64,000 nucleotides of DNA from Fumia sp045645505 (GCA_045645505.1 JAZRIW010000013.1:45267-109266); one strand, 5' to 3'; positions 7,836-17,034 are shown, counted from the stretch's first letter. The notes: generated by a model not told the origin, from the letters alone. A program made the numbers and translations.

Positions 7836-8732
7836 ATGCAAAAATACTATAAAAAATGGTTTTTTCCTTTAGCACTCCCTTCAATCATTCTTTTTTTGTT
7901 TGTTATTTTGATTCCATTTTTAATGGGATTTTTGTATTCATTTACTTCCTGGAGAGGAACTTATTTTGCAGGTGGAAGTGTTTTTGAATCATTTGTGGGG
8001 GTAAATAATTATCTTAATGCATTTAATAATAAAAAATTTATATCCAGTTTAATATATACAGTAGAGTTCACTTTAATTGCTGTTGTTGTGATAAATATAA
8101 CTGCTCTTTTATTTGCTTTGATGGTTAATAAAATTTCAAAATTTTCAGGTGTTTTCAAAACAGTTTTCTTTCTTCCTAATTTACTTGGCGGATTGGCACT
8201 CGGATTTATCTGGCAGTTTATTTTTCAGATTGTTTTTTCGCAAATTATTTTTGGCGGTACAAATCCTGTTATATCAATTCCGTTTCTTACTAATATGTTG
8301 CAAGACCACTACAAAGCATTGATAGCGCTTGTTATTTTAGTTACCTGGCAGATGGCAGGATATATGATGATAATTTATATCACGGGGCTTAATAATATCC
8401 CCGCCGATTTATATGAGGCAGCTAAAATTGATGGGGCATCATCTTTCCAGCAGTTTAAAGTAATAACTGTTCCGATGCTTATGCCTGCTATAACTATAGT
8501 TTTCTTTTTAACCCTTGCAAATTGTTTTAAACTTTTAGATCAGAATATTGCGTTGACAGATGGAAATTTCAACACAAGACTTCTGGCAACACAGATTTTA
8601 CGCACTACCCGTGATACCTCTCCACCTGATTATGGTATGGCACAGGCACAAGCGGTTATATTCTTTGTGCTTATTGCCTCAGTTTCTTTAATACAGGTGT
8701 ATTTGACAAAGAAAAAAGAGGTGGAAGCTTAA
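7836..8732 (+). CDS. Sugar ABC transporter permease, MalF-type
   Basis: This 298-residue inner-membrane permease has six predicted transmembrane segments. The cytoplasmic EAA loop is YEAAKIDGASSFQQFKVITVPML, which contacts an ATPase. An AAGGAAGG site precedes the ATG. Its stop overlaps the ATG of the next permease by one base, indicating translational coupling. No ATP-binding subunit is encoded in the operon, so a shared MsmX-like ATPase elsewhere probably energises it, as is common for CUT1 transporters of Firmicutes. Confidence 0.9.
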   Translation: MQKYYKKWFFPLALPSIILFLFVILIPFLMGFLYSFTSWRGTYFAGGSVFESFVGVNNYLNAFNNKKFISSLIYTVEFTLIAVVVINITALLFALMVNKISKFSGVFKTVFFLPNLLGGLALGFIWQFIFQIVFSQIIFGGTNPVISIPFLTNMLQDHYKALIALVILVTWQMAGYMMIIYITGLNNIPADLYEAAKIDGASSFQQFKVITVPMLMPAITIVFFLTLANCFKLLDQNIALTDGNFNTRLLATQILRTTRDTSPPDYGMAQAQAVIFFVLIASVSLIQVYLTKKKEVEA

Positions 8733-9580
8733 TGCAAAAAGAAGTTAAAAAAAGTAAAACAGGGTTATCTTTTTTACTATATACCGTTCTGACAATCATA
8801 GCTGTTTATACGCTTTTTCCTGTTGTATTTCTTATTATAAATTCCTTTAAAGCTCAAGGGGAGATAATTTCATCTCCCCTTGAATTACCGAAAAGTTTAA
8901 ATTTTAAATATATTTTTGATGCAGCAATAAAGATAAATTTTTTAAAATCTCTTTTTATAACTTTTATCGTAACATTTTTATCTGTGGCTTTAATTTTAAT
9001 AGTTTCTGCTTTTGTTGCATGGGTTATGGTGAGAAATAAAAATCGATTTTCCGATTTTCTCCTTTTGATGTTTACAGCAGCTATGCTTATTCCTTTTCAG
9101 GCGGTGATGTATCCGCTTTTAAATCTTTTTGAAAATCTTGCATTAAAAAATATATCAGGACTTATAATTATGTATGGGGGATTCGGACTCAGTTTATCGG
9201 TTTTTTTATATCATGGATTTATAAAAAGTGTTCCTGCTTCAGTTGAAGAAGCAGCAGTTATTGACGGTGCGGGTATTTTTTCATTATTTTTTAAAGTAGT
9301 ATTCCCACTTTTAAAATCGACGACCGCGACAGTAATTATATTAAATGCAATGTGGATATGGAATGACTACCTTTTACCTTTTTTAGTAATAGGAAACGGT
9401 AAATTGCGTACATTAACTTTGGAACTTTATTTTGCAAAAATGACTTCAGGACAATACGGAAATCCGTGGGAACTCATTTTTCCTGCAGTATTTGTTTCAA
9501 TAGTTCCTATTATTATAGTGTTTTTATTTTTGCAAAAATATATTGTTAAAGGAATATCCGACGGCGCAGTTAAGGGGTAA
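8732..9580 (+). CDS. Sugar ABC transporter permease, MalG-type
   Basis: This 282-residue permease pairs with the upstream MalF-type protein. It shows six hydrophobic segments and the EAA motif EEAAVIDGAGIFSLFFKVVF, with the family IWNDYLLPFLV motif after it. The start overlaps the previous stop (TAATG), and GGTGGA lies upstream within the preceding gene. The alpha-glucosidase gene follows after three bases, so all four genes are one transcript. Confidence 0.9.
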   Translation: MQKEVKKSKTGLSFLLYTVLTIIAVYTLFPVVFLIINSFKAQGEIISSPLELPKSLNFKYIFDAAIKINFLKSLFITFIVTFLSVALILIVSAFVAWVMVRNKNRFSDFLLLMFTAAMLIPFQAVMYPLLNLFENLALKNISGLIIMYGGFGLSLSVFLYHGFIKSVPASVEEAAVIDGAGIFSLFFKVVFPLLKSTTATVIILNAMWIWNDYLLPFLVIGNGKLRTLTLELYFAKMTSGQYGNPWELIFPAVFVSIVPIIIVFLFLQKYIVKGISDGAVKG

Positions 9581-9583
9581 TTT

Positions 9584-11212
9584 ATGGAAAGAAAATGGTG
9601 GCAGGAAGCTACAGTATATCAAATATATCCTAAAAGTTTTTATGATAGTAATGGCGACGGAATAGGAGATATAAATGGAATTATAAAAAAGCTTCCTTAT
9701 ATAAAAAATTTGGGTTGTGATACTATCTGGCTTTGTCCTATATATGCTTCTCCCATGAAAGACAATGGGTATGACGTTTCTGATTATTATAAAATAGATC
9801 CTATTTTTGGCACTAATGAGGATTTATACAGACTTATAAAAGAGGCTTCAGAGTCAGATATAAAAATAATTATGGATTTAGTAGTAAACCATTGCTCAAG
9901 TGAGCATAAGTGGTTTAAAGAGTTTTTAAAAAATCCCTGTGGAAAATACAGGGATTATTTTATAGTAAAAGAGGGCAAAACTCCTCCTAATAATTGGCGT
10001 TCTGTTTTTGGTGGCAGTGTATGGGAAAAAGTAGAAAACAGAGATTTATATTATTATCATACTTTTTTGAAGGAACAGCCCGATTTAAACTGGGAATGCA
10101 AAGAGTTGCGTGAAGAGATTTACAGTATGGTAAATTGGTGGCTTGAAAAGGGAATTGCGGGTTTCAGAGTAGATGCGATAACTCATATAAAAAAGGAATT
10201 GACTTTCCCTGATGCACCCGTCGATAACAAGGATATGCTTGCAAATGCGAATCCCTATTCGCAAAATTATAAGGGAATAGATAAATTTTTAAACGAGCTT
10301 AAGAGACGTTGCTTTGAAAAATATGATTGTATGACAGTGGCAGAAGCACCCGGGGTTTTCGGAGATGATTTAGCTTCTTATATCGGAAAAGATGGATATT
10401 TTTCAATGATATTTGATTTTAGCTATGCAGATATAGATGTTGCTTCTCATGGAAACTGGTATCAGAAAAATGAGTTCAGTTTAAAGGATTTCAGAGATAT
10501 AGTTTTTAAGACAGCGTTAAAAATTCAGGAATTCGGTTGGGGTGCAAATTATCTTGAAAATCACGACCAACCGCGTTCTCTTAATAAATATTTGCCTGAA
10601 AATTCTATAAATTATTATTCAGCTACAATGCTCGGAGGATTTTATTTTTTCTTAAGGGGTACTCCTTTTATCTATCAGGGGCAAGAAATAGGTACACTTA
10701 ATTCAAAATGGGATTCTATTGAGGGTTTTGATGATTTGCAGACGAAAGACCAATACAAAAGGGCAATGCTTTCGGGACTTTCTGAAGCAGAATCAATGAA
10801 AATAGTGAGCAGAAGAAGCAGAGATAACAGCAGAAATCCTTTTTCGTGGGATGATAGTGAAAATGCGGGGTTCAGTAAAAAAACTCCCTGGCTTAAGCTT
10901 TCAGAAGATTATAAAAAGATAAATGTAAAAAATGAAGAGAAGAATGAAAAATCAGTTTTAAATTTTTACAAAGCGATGATAAATGTAAGAAAAGAAAATA
11001 AAGAAGATTTAATTTTTGGAGATTTTATACCCTGCTTTGAAGAATATGATGAGATAGCAGCATATAAAAGGGGGAAAATACTTCTGATTTGTAATATGAG
11101 CGATAAAAATCAGAATTTTAAAATTGATTTTAAAAAAGTTATTCTTAATAATTATGATGTTTATGATGAAAATATTTTAAAACCCTGGCAGATAGTTTTA
11201 CTGTTAACCTGA
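9584..11212 (+). CDS. Alpha-glucosidase, GH13 oligo-1,6-glucosidase type
   Basis: This is a 542-residue cytosolic (beta/alpha)8 glycosidase of family GH13, subfamily 31-like. It has the family start WWQEATVYQIYPKSF and the calcium-loop DSNGDGIGDI. The catalytic residues are D197 (GFRVDAITHI, nucleophile), E254 (TVAEAPG, acid/base) and D328 (ENHDQPR). These positions nearly match those known for Bacillus oligo-1,6-glucosidase. It would release glucose from the non-reducing end of imported isomalto- or malto-oligosaccharides. Trehalose-6-phosphate hydrolase is less likely because the transporter is an ABC system and not a PTS. It is the last gene of the operon. Confidence 0.92.
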   Translation: MERKWWQEATVYQIYPKSFYDSNGDGIGDINGIIKKLPYIKNLGCDTIWLCPIYASPMKDNGYDVSDYYKIDPIFGTNEDLYRLIKEASESDIKIIMDLVVNHCSSEHKWFKEFLKNPCGKYRDYFIVKEGKTPPNNWRSVFGGSVWEKVENRDLYYYHTFLKEQPDLNWECKELREEIYSMVNWWLEKGIAGFRVDAITHIKKELTFPDAPVDNKDMLANANPYSQNYKGIDKFLNELKRRCFEKYDCMTVAEAPGVFGDDLASYIGKDGYFSMIFDFSYADIDVASHGNWYQKNEFSLKDFRDIVFKTALKIQEFGWGANYLENHDQPRSLNKYLPENSINYYSATMLGGFYFFLRGTPFIYQGQEIGTLNSKWDSIEGFDDLQTKDQYKRAMLSGLSEAESMKIVSRRSRDNSRNPFSWDDSENAGFSKKTPWLKLSEDYKKINVKNEEKNEKSVLNFYKAMINVRKENKEDLIFGDFIPCFEEYDEIAAYKRGKILLICNMSDKNQNFKIDFKKVILNNYDVYDENILKPWQIVLLLT

Positions 11213-11222
11213 TAAACGCAAA

Positions 11223-11256
11223 AAAGCACAGGAATAAATCCTGTGCTTTCTTTTTT
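11223..11256. terminator. Bidirectional terminator
   Basis: An 11-bp stem (AAAGCACAGGA at 11223-11233 with TCCTGTGCTTT at 11239-11249) is flanked by A and T runs. It lies between the convergent glucosidase and rpmB genes. Confidence 0.9.
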
Positions 11257-11270
11257 AATATTAGTTTTCA

Positions 11271-11459
11271 TTATACTGCTCTTGTTACCTTGTTGGAACG
11301 TAGGCAACGGGTGCAGGCATGAACGCGGCATGGTTTGCCGTCAACGATTGCTTTAACACGCATTACATTGGGTTTCCATGTTCTGTTTGAACGTCTGTGT
11401 GAGTGGGACACTTTAATACCAAAAGAAACACCTTTTCCGCAGAAATCACATTTTGCCAT
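11271..11459 (-). CDS. rpmB: 50S ribosomal protein L28, Zn-ribbon form
   Basis: This is a 62-residue protein of the large ribosomal subunit. The ATG at 11459 gives the family start MAKCDFCGKG and has GGAGGTG upstream. The motifs VSHSHRRSNRTWKPN and VHACTRCLRSNKV are those of L28. Two CxxC pairs (CDFC and CTRC) make this the zinc-binding form; zinc-free paralogues exist in other bacteria. It appears monocistronic. A gene-free A/T-rich stretch of about 240 bp upstream holds the promoter for the convergently spaced M50-scpAB operon. Confidence 0.96.
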   Translation of the reverse strand: MAKCDFCGKGVSFGIKVSHSHRRSNRTWKPNVMRVKAIVDGKPCRVHACTRCLRSNKVTRAV

Positions 11460-11625
11460 TTTCTGCACCTCCTTCAAATTTACATAACGTTATCATTTTA
11501 GCAGAGAATTTTAAAAAAATCAAGAGTTTTTTAAAATAAAATATGAAACTTTTAAAAAATATGCAAAAATAACCTGTTTTTTAAAAATAAATAAGTCAGA
11601 TATTCTAAATTTCAGTATGTTTTTC

Positions 11626-11654
11626 TTGTATTTTCTAAAAAAAAACATTATAAT
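11626..11654 (+). promoter_or_regulatory. Promoter of the M50-scpA-scpB operon
   Basis: TTGTAT (11626-11631) and TATAAT (11649-11654) are exactly 17 bp apart, 50 bp upstream of the M50 protease start. Confidence 0.75.
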
Positions 11655-11703
11655 ATAATTATCATGGATTTATTTTTCAGTAATATTGAAAGGAAAATAA
11701 AAA

Positions 11704-12396
11704 ATGCCTTTTTCTTTGAGTAGTCAGAAGATTTTTACAATATTTGTAAGTGTTATTGCGATGCTTACAGCTTTGCCTTTTCATGAATATGCTCATGCCT
11801 GGGTTGCTGATAAAATGGGGGACCATACTGCCAGATATCAGGGAAGGCTTACTCTTAATCCGTTTAAACATCTTGATTTGTTAGGCTCTGTTTGTATGGT
11901 GCTTTTTGGCTTTGGCTGGGCAAAACCTGTACCGATTAATCCGTATAATTTTAAAAATCCTAAAAGAGGTATGGCGTTATCGGCATTGGCAGGGCCCGTG
12001 TCAAATTTGCTTTATGCTTTTGTTGCGATGATTGCAAGAAAAATAATCTGGTATTCTAAAATTTTTATGGATGTCAATACCTTTTGGGGATTTTTTGTTT
12101 ATTATTTAGGCGAAATTCTTTCTATTATCGTTATTTTAAATATAGGACTTGCAATTTTTAATCTTATTCCGATACCTCCTCTTGATGGTTCAAGGGTATT
12201 AAATCTTATTTTACCGCAACGGATTTATTTTAAAATTATGCAGTATGAACAATATATTGTAATAACACTTATGGTGTTATTGTTTTTTGGGGTGCTTGAT
12301 ACTCCACTTTACTATTTAAGGACTTTATTGCTTAATGCGATGAATTTCCTTACAGGATTTGTAGATATTATTGCAAGAAATTTGATTGGAGCGTAA
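11704..12396 (+). CDS. Site-2 protease family (M50) membrane metalloprotease
   Basis: This 230-residue polytopic protein has the zinc motif HEYAH at residues 27-31 within the first transmembrane region. The second metal-ligand region is NLIPIPPLDGSRVL. These features are diagnostic for compact M50B (YwhC-like) intramembrane proteases, which cut membrane-bound substrates within the bilayer. The substrate is unknown. It is followed after three bases by scpA, an arrangement frequent in Clostridia and probably reflecting co-transcription only. Confidence 0.9.
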   Translation: MPFSLSSQKIFTIFVSVIAMLTALPFHEYAHAWVADKMGDHTARYQGRLTLNPFKHLDLLGSVCMVLFGFGWAKPVPINPYNFKNPKRGMALSALAGPVSNLLYAFVAMIARKIIWYSKIFMDVNTFWGFFVYYLGEILSIIVILNIGLAIFNLIPIPPLDGSRVLNLILPQRIYFKIMQYEQYIVITLMVLLFFGVLDTPLYYLRTLLLNAMNFLTGFVDIIARNLIGA

Positions 12397-12399
12397 ATT

Positions 12400-13113
12400 A
12401 TGGCGGTGCAACTTGAATTTAAGATAGGGGATTTTGAAGGACCGCTTGACTTATTACTCTTTCTTATCTCTAAACATAAAATGAACATCAATGATATTGA
12501 GATTTCTGAACTTTTAGTGCAGTATCTTGATGCTATTGAGCAGATGCAAAGCTCTGATCTGGAATTGAAATCAGAGTTTTTGGAAATGGCTGCCAGACTT
12601 GTTTATATAAAAACAGTTTCATTGCTTCCTAAGTATGAGGAAGCAGAAGAACTTAAAAAAGAGCTTGAAGGACAGCTTTTAGAGTATCAGCTTTGTAAAG
12701 AAATGGCACAAAAGCTTGTTTTAATGGGACAAAAACGCCATGTCTATGTCAGACTGCCGATGAAAATAAAGGTTGATACTACTTATGAGGGAAATCACGC
12801 ACCGGACGAGCTTGTCGCAGCGTTTTTGATGGTAGCAGGGAAGGCAAAACGTCGTTTGCCGCCACCTGCATCAGCTTTTTCGGGAATTGTCAGCAGAAGA
12901 GTTGTTTCAGTAACTTCAAAGATTGCCTATGTTTTAAGAAAACTTTATAAAACGGGAAAAATGGATTATGATGAATTCTTCGTTGTTTCTGACAGAAGTG
13001 AATTAGTAGCTACTTTTTTAGCGATGCTCGAACTTATGAAATCGCATAGAATTTCAGTAAGTGATGATAATAAAACGGTGTATTTTAACCGTGATAAAAA
13101 AGTTAAAGCTTAA
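12400..13113 (+). CDS. scpA: Segregation and condensation protein A
   Basis: This 237-residue kleisin joins two SMC heads and, with ScpB, forms the chromosome condensation complex. The family start FEGPLDLLLFLISKHKMNI, the LVYIKTVSLLP segment and a C-terminal winged-helix region (KIAYVLRKLYKTGKMDYDEF) are visible. Length is typical. It lies between the M50 protease and scpB, with 14 bp to scpB. Confidence 0.95.
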   Translation: MAVQLEFKIGDFEGPLDLLLFLISKHKMNINDIEISELLVQYLDAIEQMQSSDLELKSEFLEMAARLVYIKTVSLLPKYEEAEELKKELEGQLLEYQLCKEMAQKLVLMGQKRHVYVRLPMKIKVDTTYEGNHAPDELVAAFLMVAGKAKRRLPPPASAFSGIVSRRVVSVTSKIAYVLRKLYKTGKMDYDEFFVVSDRSELVATFLAMLELMKSHRISVSDDNKTVYFNRDKKVKA

Positions 13114-13127
13114 TGTAGGGGGAAATT

Positions 13128-13700
13128 ATGGAGCAAAATCAATATTTTGGAATGATAGAAGCAATTTTGTTTGCTTGTGGCGAGCCGGTTGAAATCCAGC
13201 GTCTTGCAGATGGGCTTGAGCTTGAGAAGGCTGCAGTGAGACAACAGCTTCTGGCTTATAAAGAGTCACTTGAAATTTCAGATAGAGGTATTGAACTTGT
13301 TTTTTTAGACGATAAAGTTCAACTTTGCACAAAACCGCAATATGAACAGCTTATAGTTTCGGTTGCAGCCTTAAAGAAAAATTCTCCCTTGTCGAGTGCG
13401 GCTATGGAAGTTTTAGCTATTATTGCATATAATCAGCCTGTTACAAAAAGCTTTGTAGAGCAAGTACGTGGTGTGGAAAGCGGACAGGTTGTAAATAATC
13501 TGGTGGAAAAGGGACTTGTCGAAGAATCAGGGCGACTTAATGTGCCTGGAAGACCGATTACATACAGGACTACTGCTAATTTTCTTCGTTGTTTTGGACT
13601 TACAAGTCTTAAGGATTTACCTGAAATTCCTTCTAAATTAGAGGCTGACGGAGAACAACTTTTTATTGAAACTGAGCCTGTAGAAATTAAAACAGAATGA
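13128..13700 (+). CDS. scpB: Segregation and condensation protein B
   Basis: This 190-residue protein has two tandem winged-helix domains and dimerises on ScpA. Recognisable segments are IEAILFACGEPVEI, AMEVLAIIAYNQPVTK and GRPITYRTTANFLRCFGL. A GGGGGAAA site precedes the ATG. The scpA-scpB pair is conserved in Firmicutes and acts with SMC in nucleoid segregation. Confidence 0.95.
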   Translation: MEQNQYFGMIEAILFACGEPVEIQRLADGLELEKAAVRQQLLAYKESLEISDRGIELVFLDDKVQLCTKPQYEQLIVSVAALKKNSPLSSAAMEVLAIIAYNQPVTKSFVEQVRGVESGQVVNNLVEKGLVEESGRLNVPGRPITYRTTANFLRCFGLTSLKDLPEIPSKLEADGEQLFIETEPVEIKTE

Positions 13701-13719
13701 CCATTAAAAGGAGGAAGGT

Positions 13720-14295
13720 ATGAAAGTTTTAATAATTTTTGCTTTAATCTTCCTTTTCCTTATAGGACTTTCTCTTTTAAGCATAACTTTCAGAGTTACT
13801 TTCGATGAAAAATTCACTATCAGTGCAGGAATAGGTAAAATAAGATATACTTTATTGCCTGCAAAAGGCGAAAAAAAAGAAAAAAAGCCCAAGAAAGGTG
13901 ATATTAAAGCTACTGTTCTTGAAGCTTTGGACATCATAAAGCCTACGATACCTCTGATAATAGATTTTATAAAAAAGATAAGAATTACCTCTTTTTGTGT
14001 AAATGTTATGGTGGGCGGAGAGGATTCGGCTGCGGCGGCAGTTAATTACGGAAAAATTTCTGCTCTTGTTTACGGAGGACTTGCTTTTTTAAGAAATTTA
14101 ATCAGAATTAAGGTTAAAAGCATCTCAATAAACTGTGATTTTTTAAAAAATAATATTGAGCAAAAGATATTTTTTAAGGTTAAAATACGTATTTTTCATA
14201 TAGTTTTGGCGGCATTACGTATTGGTTATATAGTTTTGGTAAATACTTTAAAGAGAACAAAATCGGACGATTCAGATTTGTCTGAAAAGAAATAG
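13720..14295 (+). CDS. DUF2953 membrane-anchored protein, YtfI-like
   Basis: This 191-residue protein has an N-terminal transmembrane segment (residues 3-24), a Lys-rich stretch (GEKKEKKPKKGD) and a globular remainder with a TAxxYG-like VNYGKISALVYGGL motif typical of DUF2953. In Bacillus the homologue ytfI sits directly upstream of ytfJ, as here. Function is not established. The pairing with a spore protein gene suggests a sporulation link. A good AGGAGG site lies upstream. Confidence 0.8.
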   Translation: MKVLIIFALIFLFLIGLSLLSITFRVTFDEKFTISAGIGKIRYTLLPAKGEKKEKKPKKGDIKATVLEALDIIKPTIPLIIDFIKKIRITSFCVNVMVGGEDSAAAAVNYGKISALVYGGLAFLRNLIRIKVKSISINCDFLKNNIEQKIFFKVKIRIFHIVLAALRIGYIVLVNTLKRTKSDDSDLSEKK

Positions 14296-14307
14296 GAGGA
14301 TTTAATT

Positions 14308-14706
14308 ATGGCAGAACATCCAATTCAAGGTTTAATGGGAATAACAATGCAAAAAATAAAAGAGATGGTAGATGTTAATACCATTATAGGGGAACCGATT
14401 ATGACACCCGATAATACCACTATTATTCCTGTGTCAAAGGTTACTTTTGGATTTGCGTCGGGTGGGTCTGACTTGCCGACTAAGGTTCCTAAAGAAACTT
14501 TTGGAGGCGGTTCAGGTGCAGGTGTCACCTTGCAACCATTAGGATTTTTGGTTGTAAAAGATGGAAACGTGAAGCTTTTGCAGATGTCAACATCTTCCAA
14601 TACTGCAGATAAAATTGTTAACTCTGTTCCTGATTTAATTGAGAAAATTTCTGAAGTTTTTAATAAAGGAAAAACTGAAAAAACAAAAAACGAAAATGAT
14701 GCATAA
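14308..14706 (+). CDS. ytfJ: Spore protein YtfJ (GerW family)
   Basis: This 132-residue soluble protein matches the YtfJ/GerW sporulation family: start HPIQGLMGITMQKIKEMVDVNTIIG, then IIPVSKVTFGFASGGSD, then a Gly-rich GGGSGAGVTLQPLGFLV stretch. In Bacillus it contributes to spore germination. It supports a spore-forming host. It follows the DUF2953 gene by 12 bp with an AGGAGG site. Confidence 0.92.
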   Translation: MAEHPIQGLMGITMQKIKEMVDVNTIIGEPIMTPDNTTIIPVSKVTFGFASGGSDLPTKVPKETFGGGSGAGVTLQPLGFLVVKDGNVKLLQMSTSSNTADKIVNSVPDLIEKISEVFNKGKTEKTKNENDA

Positions 14707-14755
14707 ATAATATTTTCTTCTGCCACCTGCATATATTTTGGTGGTAGGTGGTTTT

Positions 14756-15889
14756 GTGAATATAAGAAAATTTTTATTGTGTTTGTTTTGCGGAATAGTT
14801 ATTATTTCTTTTAAAAATGATATTTTAAAAGCGGAAGCTCTTGAGGTTTCCGCTTATTCTGCAGTAGTCATAGAAGCGGATACAGGTCGTGTGATTTTTG
14901 AAAAAAATTCTACAGAGCGTCTTGCTATGGCGAGCACAACTAAAATAATGACAGCACTTTTAACACTTGAAAGCTCAAATTTAGATGACTTTTTTATTGT
15001 TAGTCCCGATGCAATTAAGGTTGAAGGTACTTCAATGGGGTTAAAAGAGGGAGACAGGGTTACTTTACGCACTTTGGCAGCAGGTATGCTGTTGGCATCG
15101 GGTAATGATGCGGCCAATTCTGCGGCGGTTAAGATTGCAGGTTCAATTGAAGAGTTTGCAATAATGATGAACAGACGGGCAAGATTACTTAAAATGAATG
15201 ATACTAATTTTGTGACTCCGTCGGGACTTGATGACAGTAATCACTATTCAACAGCATATGATATGGCTAAACTTGCCCGTGCAGCACTTAATAATCCTGA
15301 TTTTATGGAAATTTGCTCTCAAAAAACCATGAAGTTAAATTATGGCAATCCGCCTTACACACGATGGCTTTCAAATCATAACAAACTTTTAAAAAGTTAT
15401 GAAGGGTGTATCGGTGTAAAAACGGGATTTACTAAAAAAGCAGGAAGATGTTTAGTGTCGGCTGCTGAACGCAATGGCGTAAGGATTATAGTAGTTACTT
15501 TAAAAGCTCCAAACGACTGGCAAGACCATAAAAAGCTTTTGGATTATGGATTTTCAAAAGTAGAATTAATTGAACTTTCTGATGAAATAAAGGTTGAAAT
15601 TCCGGTTGTGGGCGGAGAAAAAAATGAAGTAACGGCAGTTGTTAAAACTATCCCTGAAGCTTCAATACTTAAAGAAGATTTATTAAAAATAGATAAAAAA
15701 GTAATTTCAGAACCCTTTTTATATGCACCTGTTAAAAAGGGCGATATAATTGGAGAGGTGCATTACTGCTTGAATGGAGAAGCTATTAAAAAGACGTTTC
15801 TGATAGCTTCTGATGATGTGAAAACACAGATGAAAAAAATCAGTTTTTTTGATAAAATAAAGAGGTTTTTTAATAGAAAGGATATTTAA
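14756..15889 (+). CDS. D-alanyl-D-alanine carboxypeptidase, DacF-like
   Basis: This is a 377-residue low-molecular-weight penicillin-binding protein (peptidase family S11). The GTG at 14756 is preferred: AGGTGG lies just upstream and the protein then starts with a signal peptide. The active-site motifs are STTK (S60, K63), SGN (115-117) and KTG (222-224). A C-terminal PBP5-C-like beta domain follows. It trims the terminal D-Ala of peptidoglycan stem peptides outside the membrane. Position after ytfJ and before rluB, one base upstream of rluB, resembles sporulation-linked dacF/spmAB neighbourhoods. A CCACCT at 14723-14728 can pair with its ribosome site. Confidence 0.9.
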   Translation: MNIRKFLLCLFCGIVIISFKNDILKAEALEVSAYSAVVIEADTGRVIFEKNSTERLAMASTTKIMTALLTLESSNLDDFFIVSPDAIKVEGTSMGLKEGDRVTLRTLAAGMLLASGNDAANSAAVKIAGSIEEFAIMMNRRARLLKMNDTNFVTPSGLDDSNHYSTAYDMAKLARAALNNPDFMEICSQKTMKLNYGNPPYTRWLSNHNKLLKSYEGCIGVKTGFTKKAGRCLVSAAERNGVRIIVVTLKAPNDWQDHKKLLDYGFSKVELIELSDEIKVEIPVVGGEKNEVTAVVKTIPEASILKEDLLKIDKKVISEPFLYAPVKKGDIIGEVHYCLNGEAIKKTFLIASDDVKTQMKKISFFDKIKRFFNRKDI

Positions 15890-15890
15890 A

Positions 15891-16637
15891 ATGGACGGAG
15901 TAAGACTGCAGAAGGTTATCGCTGAAAGTGGAGCTTGTTCACGCAGAAAGGCTGAAGAGCTTATCATTGAAGGCAGGGTTAAGGTGAATGGACGTAAGGC
16001 TCAGATAGGACAGAAAATAGATCCTAAAAAAGATATAGTTTTTATTGACGGTGAAAAATTAAAAGGAAGAAACCGACGTCAGAATGTGTATATTATGCTC
16101 AATAAACCTCGTGGGTATCTGACTGCTATGTCGGATGAACGAGGACGTAAGTGCGTTTCTGAGCTTGTAGATGATGCTCCTGACAGAGTTTATCCTGTAG
16201 GTAGGCTTGATTTAAATTCAGAGGGGCTTTTACTTTTTACAAATGATGGAGATTTTGCTAATACTATGATGCATCCTTCTTATCAGGTACCAAAATGTTA
16301 TCGCGTAACGGTAAGAGAAGAAGTATCTGATGAACAGATGATAAATTTAAGCGAGGGCGTAAAGATAGATGGCGTTATGACCAATCCCGCTGAAGTAAAA
16401 ATAGTTACAGAGGAAGACGCCCGTACAGTTATGCTTATAACAATCACAGAGGGAAGAAATCGACAGATTCGTAAGATGTGTGAGGCTGTAGGACTTACTG
16501 TAATAAGACTGAAAAGAATTTCAGTAGGACCTTTAAAACTCGGTATGTTAAAGCCGGGTAGCTGGCGTGAGCTTTCAAAGGATGAAGTAGATATGCTTAT
16601 TGAAACTGCAGAAAGAATTAAAAGGAGAAACAAATAA
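15891..16637 (+). CDS. rluB: 23S rRNA pseudouridine synthase, RluB/RsuA family
   Basis: This 248-residue enzyme has an N-terminal S4 RNA-binding domain (VRLQKVIAESGACSRRKAEE, residues 3-60) and a catalytic domain with GRLDLNSEGLLLFTND containing the catalytic aspartate. It converts a uridine of rRNA to pseudouridine. The start lies one base after the dac stop. RluB is the usual assignment for this Clostridial neighbourhood; RsuA (16S) is the alternative. Confidence 0.92.
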   Translation: MDGVRLQKVIAESGACSRRKAEELIIEGRVKVNGRKAQIGQKIDPKKDIVFIDGEKLKGRNRRQNVYIMLNKPRGYLTAMSDERGRKCVSELVDDAPDRVYPVGRLDLNSEGLLLFTNDGDFANTMMHPSYQVPKCYRVTVREEVSDEQMINLSEGVKIDGVMTNPAEVKIVTEEDARTVMLITITEGRNRQIRKMCEAVGLTVIRLKRISVGPLKLGMLKPGSWRELSKDEVDMLIETAERIKRRNK

Positions 16638-16638
16638 A

Positions 16639-16989
16639 ATGCTTTTTATAAGACCGATGAATGATAATGATAATTTTGACAATTTAAAAGACGGACTTTT
16701 TTATATTGCACTTGATTGCGATGATTTAATAGGGTATTGCAAATATAAAAAGAATGGTGACGCCGTAATTATTGAAGAAATAGAAGACGGTGGAGATATA
16801 AATATTTTTGACGGACTTTTAAGAGCTGTTTTTTCTTATGTTATGGAGGCGAAGGTTGTTTCCGCTGAATTTTCAGAAAAGATAGATAAAAATACACTTA
16901 AAGCTTTATTTGTGCCTGTAAATGAGGATAATTGTTTAAATTCTATCAGGGATTTCTTATATAATTGTAAAAAATGTAAAATGTCATAA
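16639..16989 (+). CDS. Small hypothetical protein, degenerate GNAT-like
   Basis: This is a 116-residue cytosolic protein. The ATG at 16639 is one base after the rluB stop, with AAAGGAGA upstream, so it is co-transcribed. The N-terminus (MLFIRPMNDNDNFDNLKDGLF) resembles the first strand-helix of GNAT acetyltransferases, and a GYCKYKKNGD hairpin follows. The acetyl-CoA-binding loop (Q/RxxGxG/A) is not visible, so catalytic activity is doubtful. A Cys-rich end (CKKCKMS) is present. Confidence 0.65.
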   Translation: MLFIRPMNDNDNFDNLKDGLFYIALDCDDLIGYCKYKKNGDAVIIEEIEDGGDINIFDGLLRAVFSYVMEAKVVSAEFSEKIDKNTLKALFVPVNEDNCLNSIRDFLYNCKKCKMS

Positions 16990-17005
16990 AAATGTTAAAA
17001 AACAG

Positions 17006-17034
17006 TTGTTATTTTTAAAAATGTGTAGTATAAT
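17006..17034 (+). promoter_or_regulatory. Promoter of the biotin carboxyltransferase operon
   Basis: TTGTTA (17006-17011) and TATAAT (17029-17034) are 17 bp apart. About 115 bp of leader follows, with a small GGGG/CCCT hairpin near 17113 just before the ribosome site GGGGGA. Confidence 0.75.

Noticed and set aside
14325..14732. 135-codon minus-strand frame opposite ytfJ
   Set aside because: It lies antisense to a clearly conserved spore protein gene, has no ribosome site and includes the downstream hairpin.
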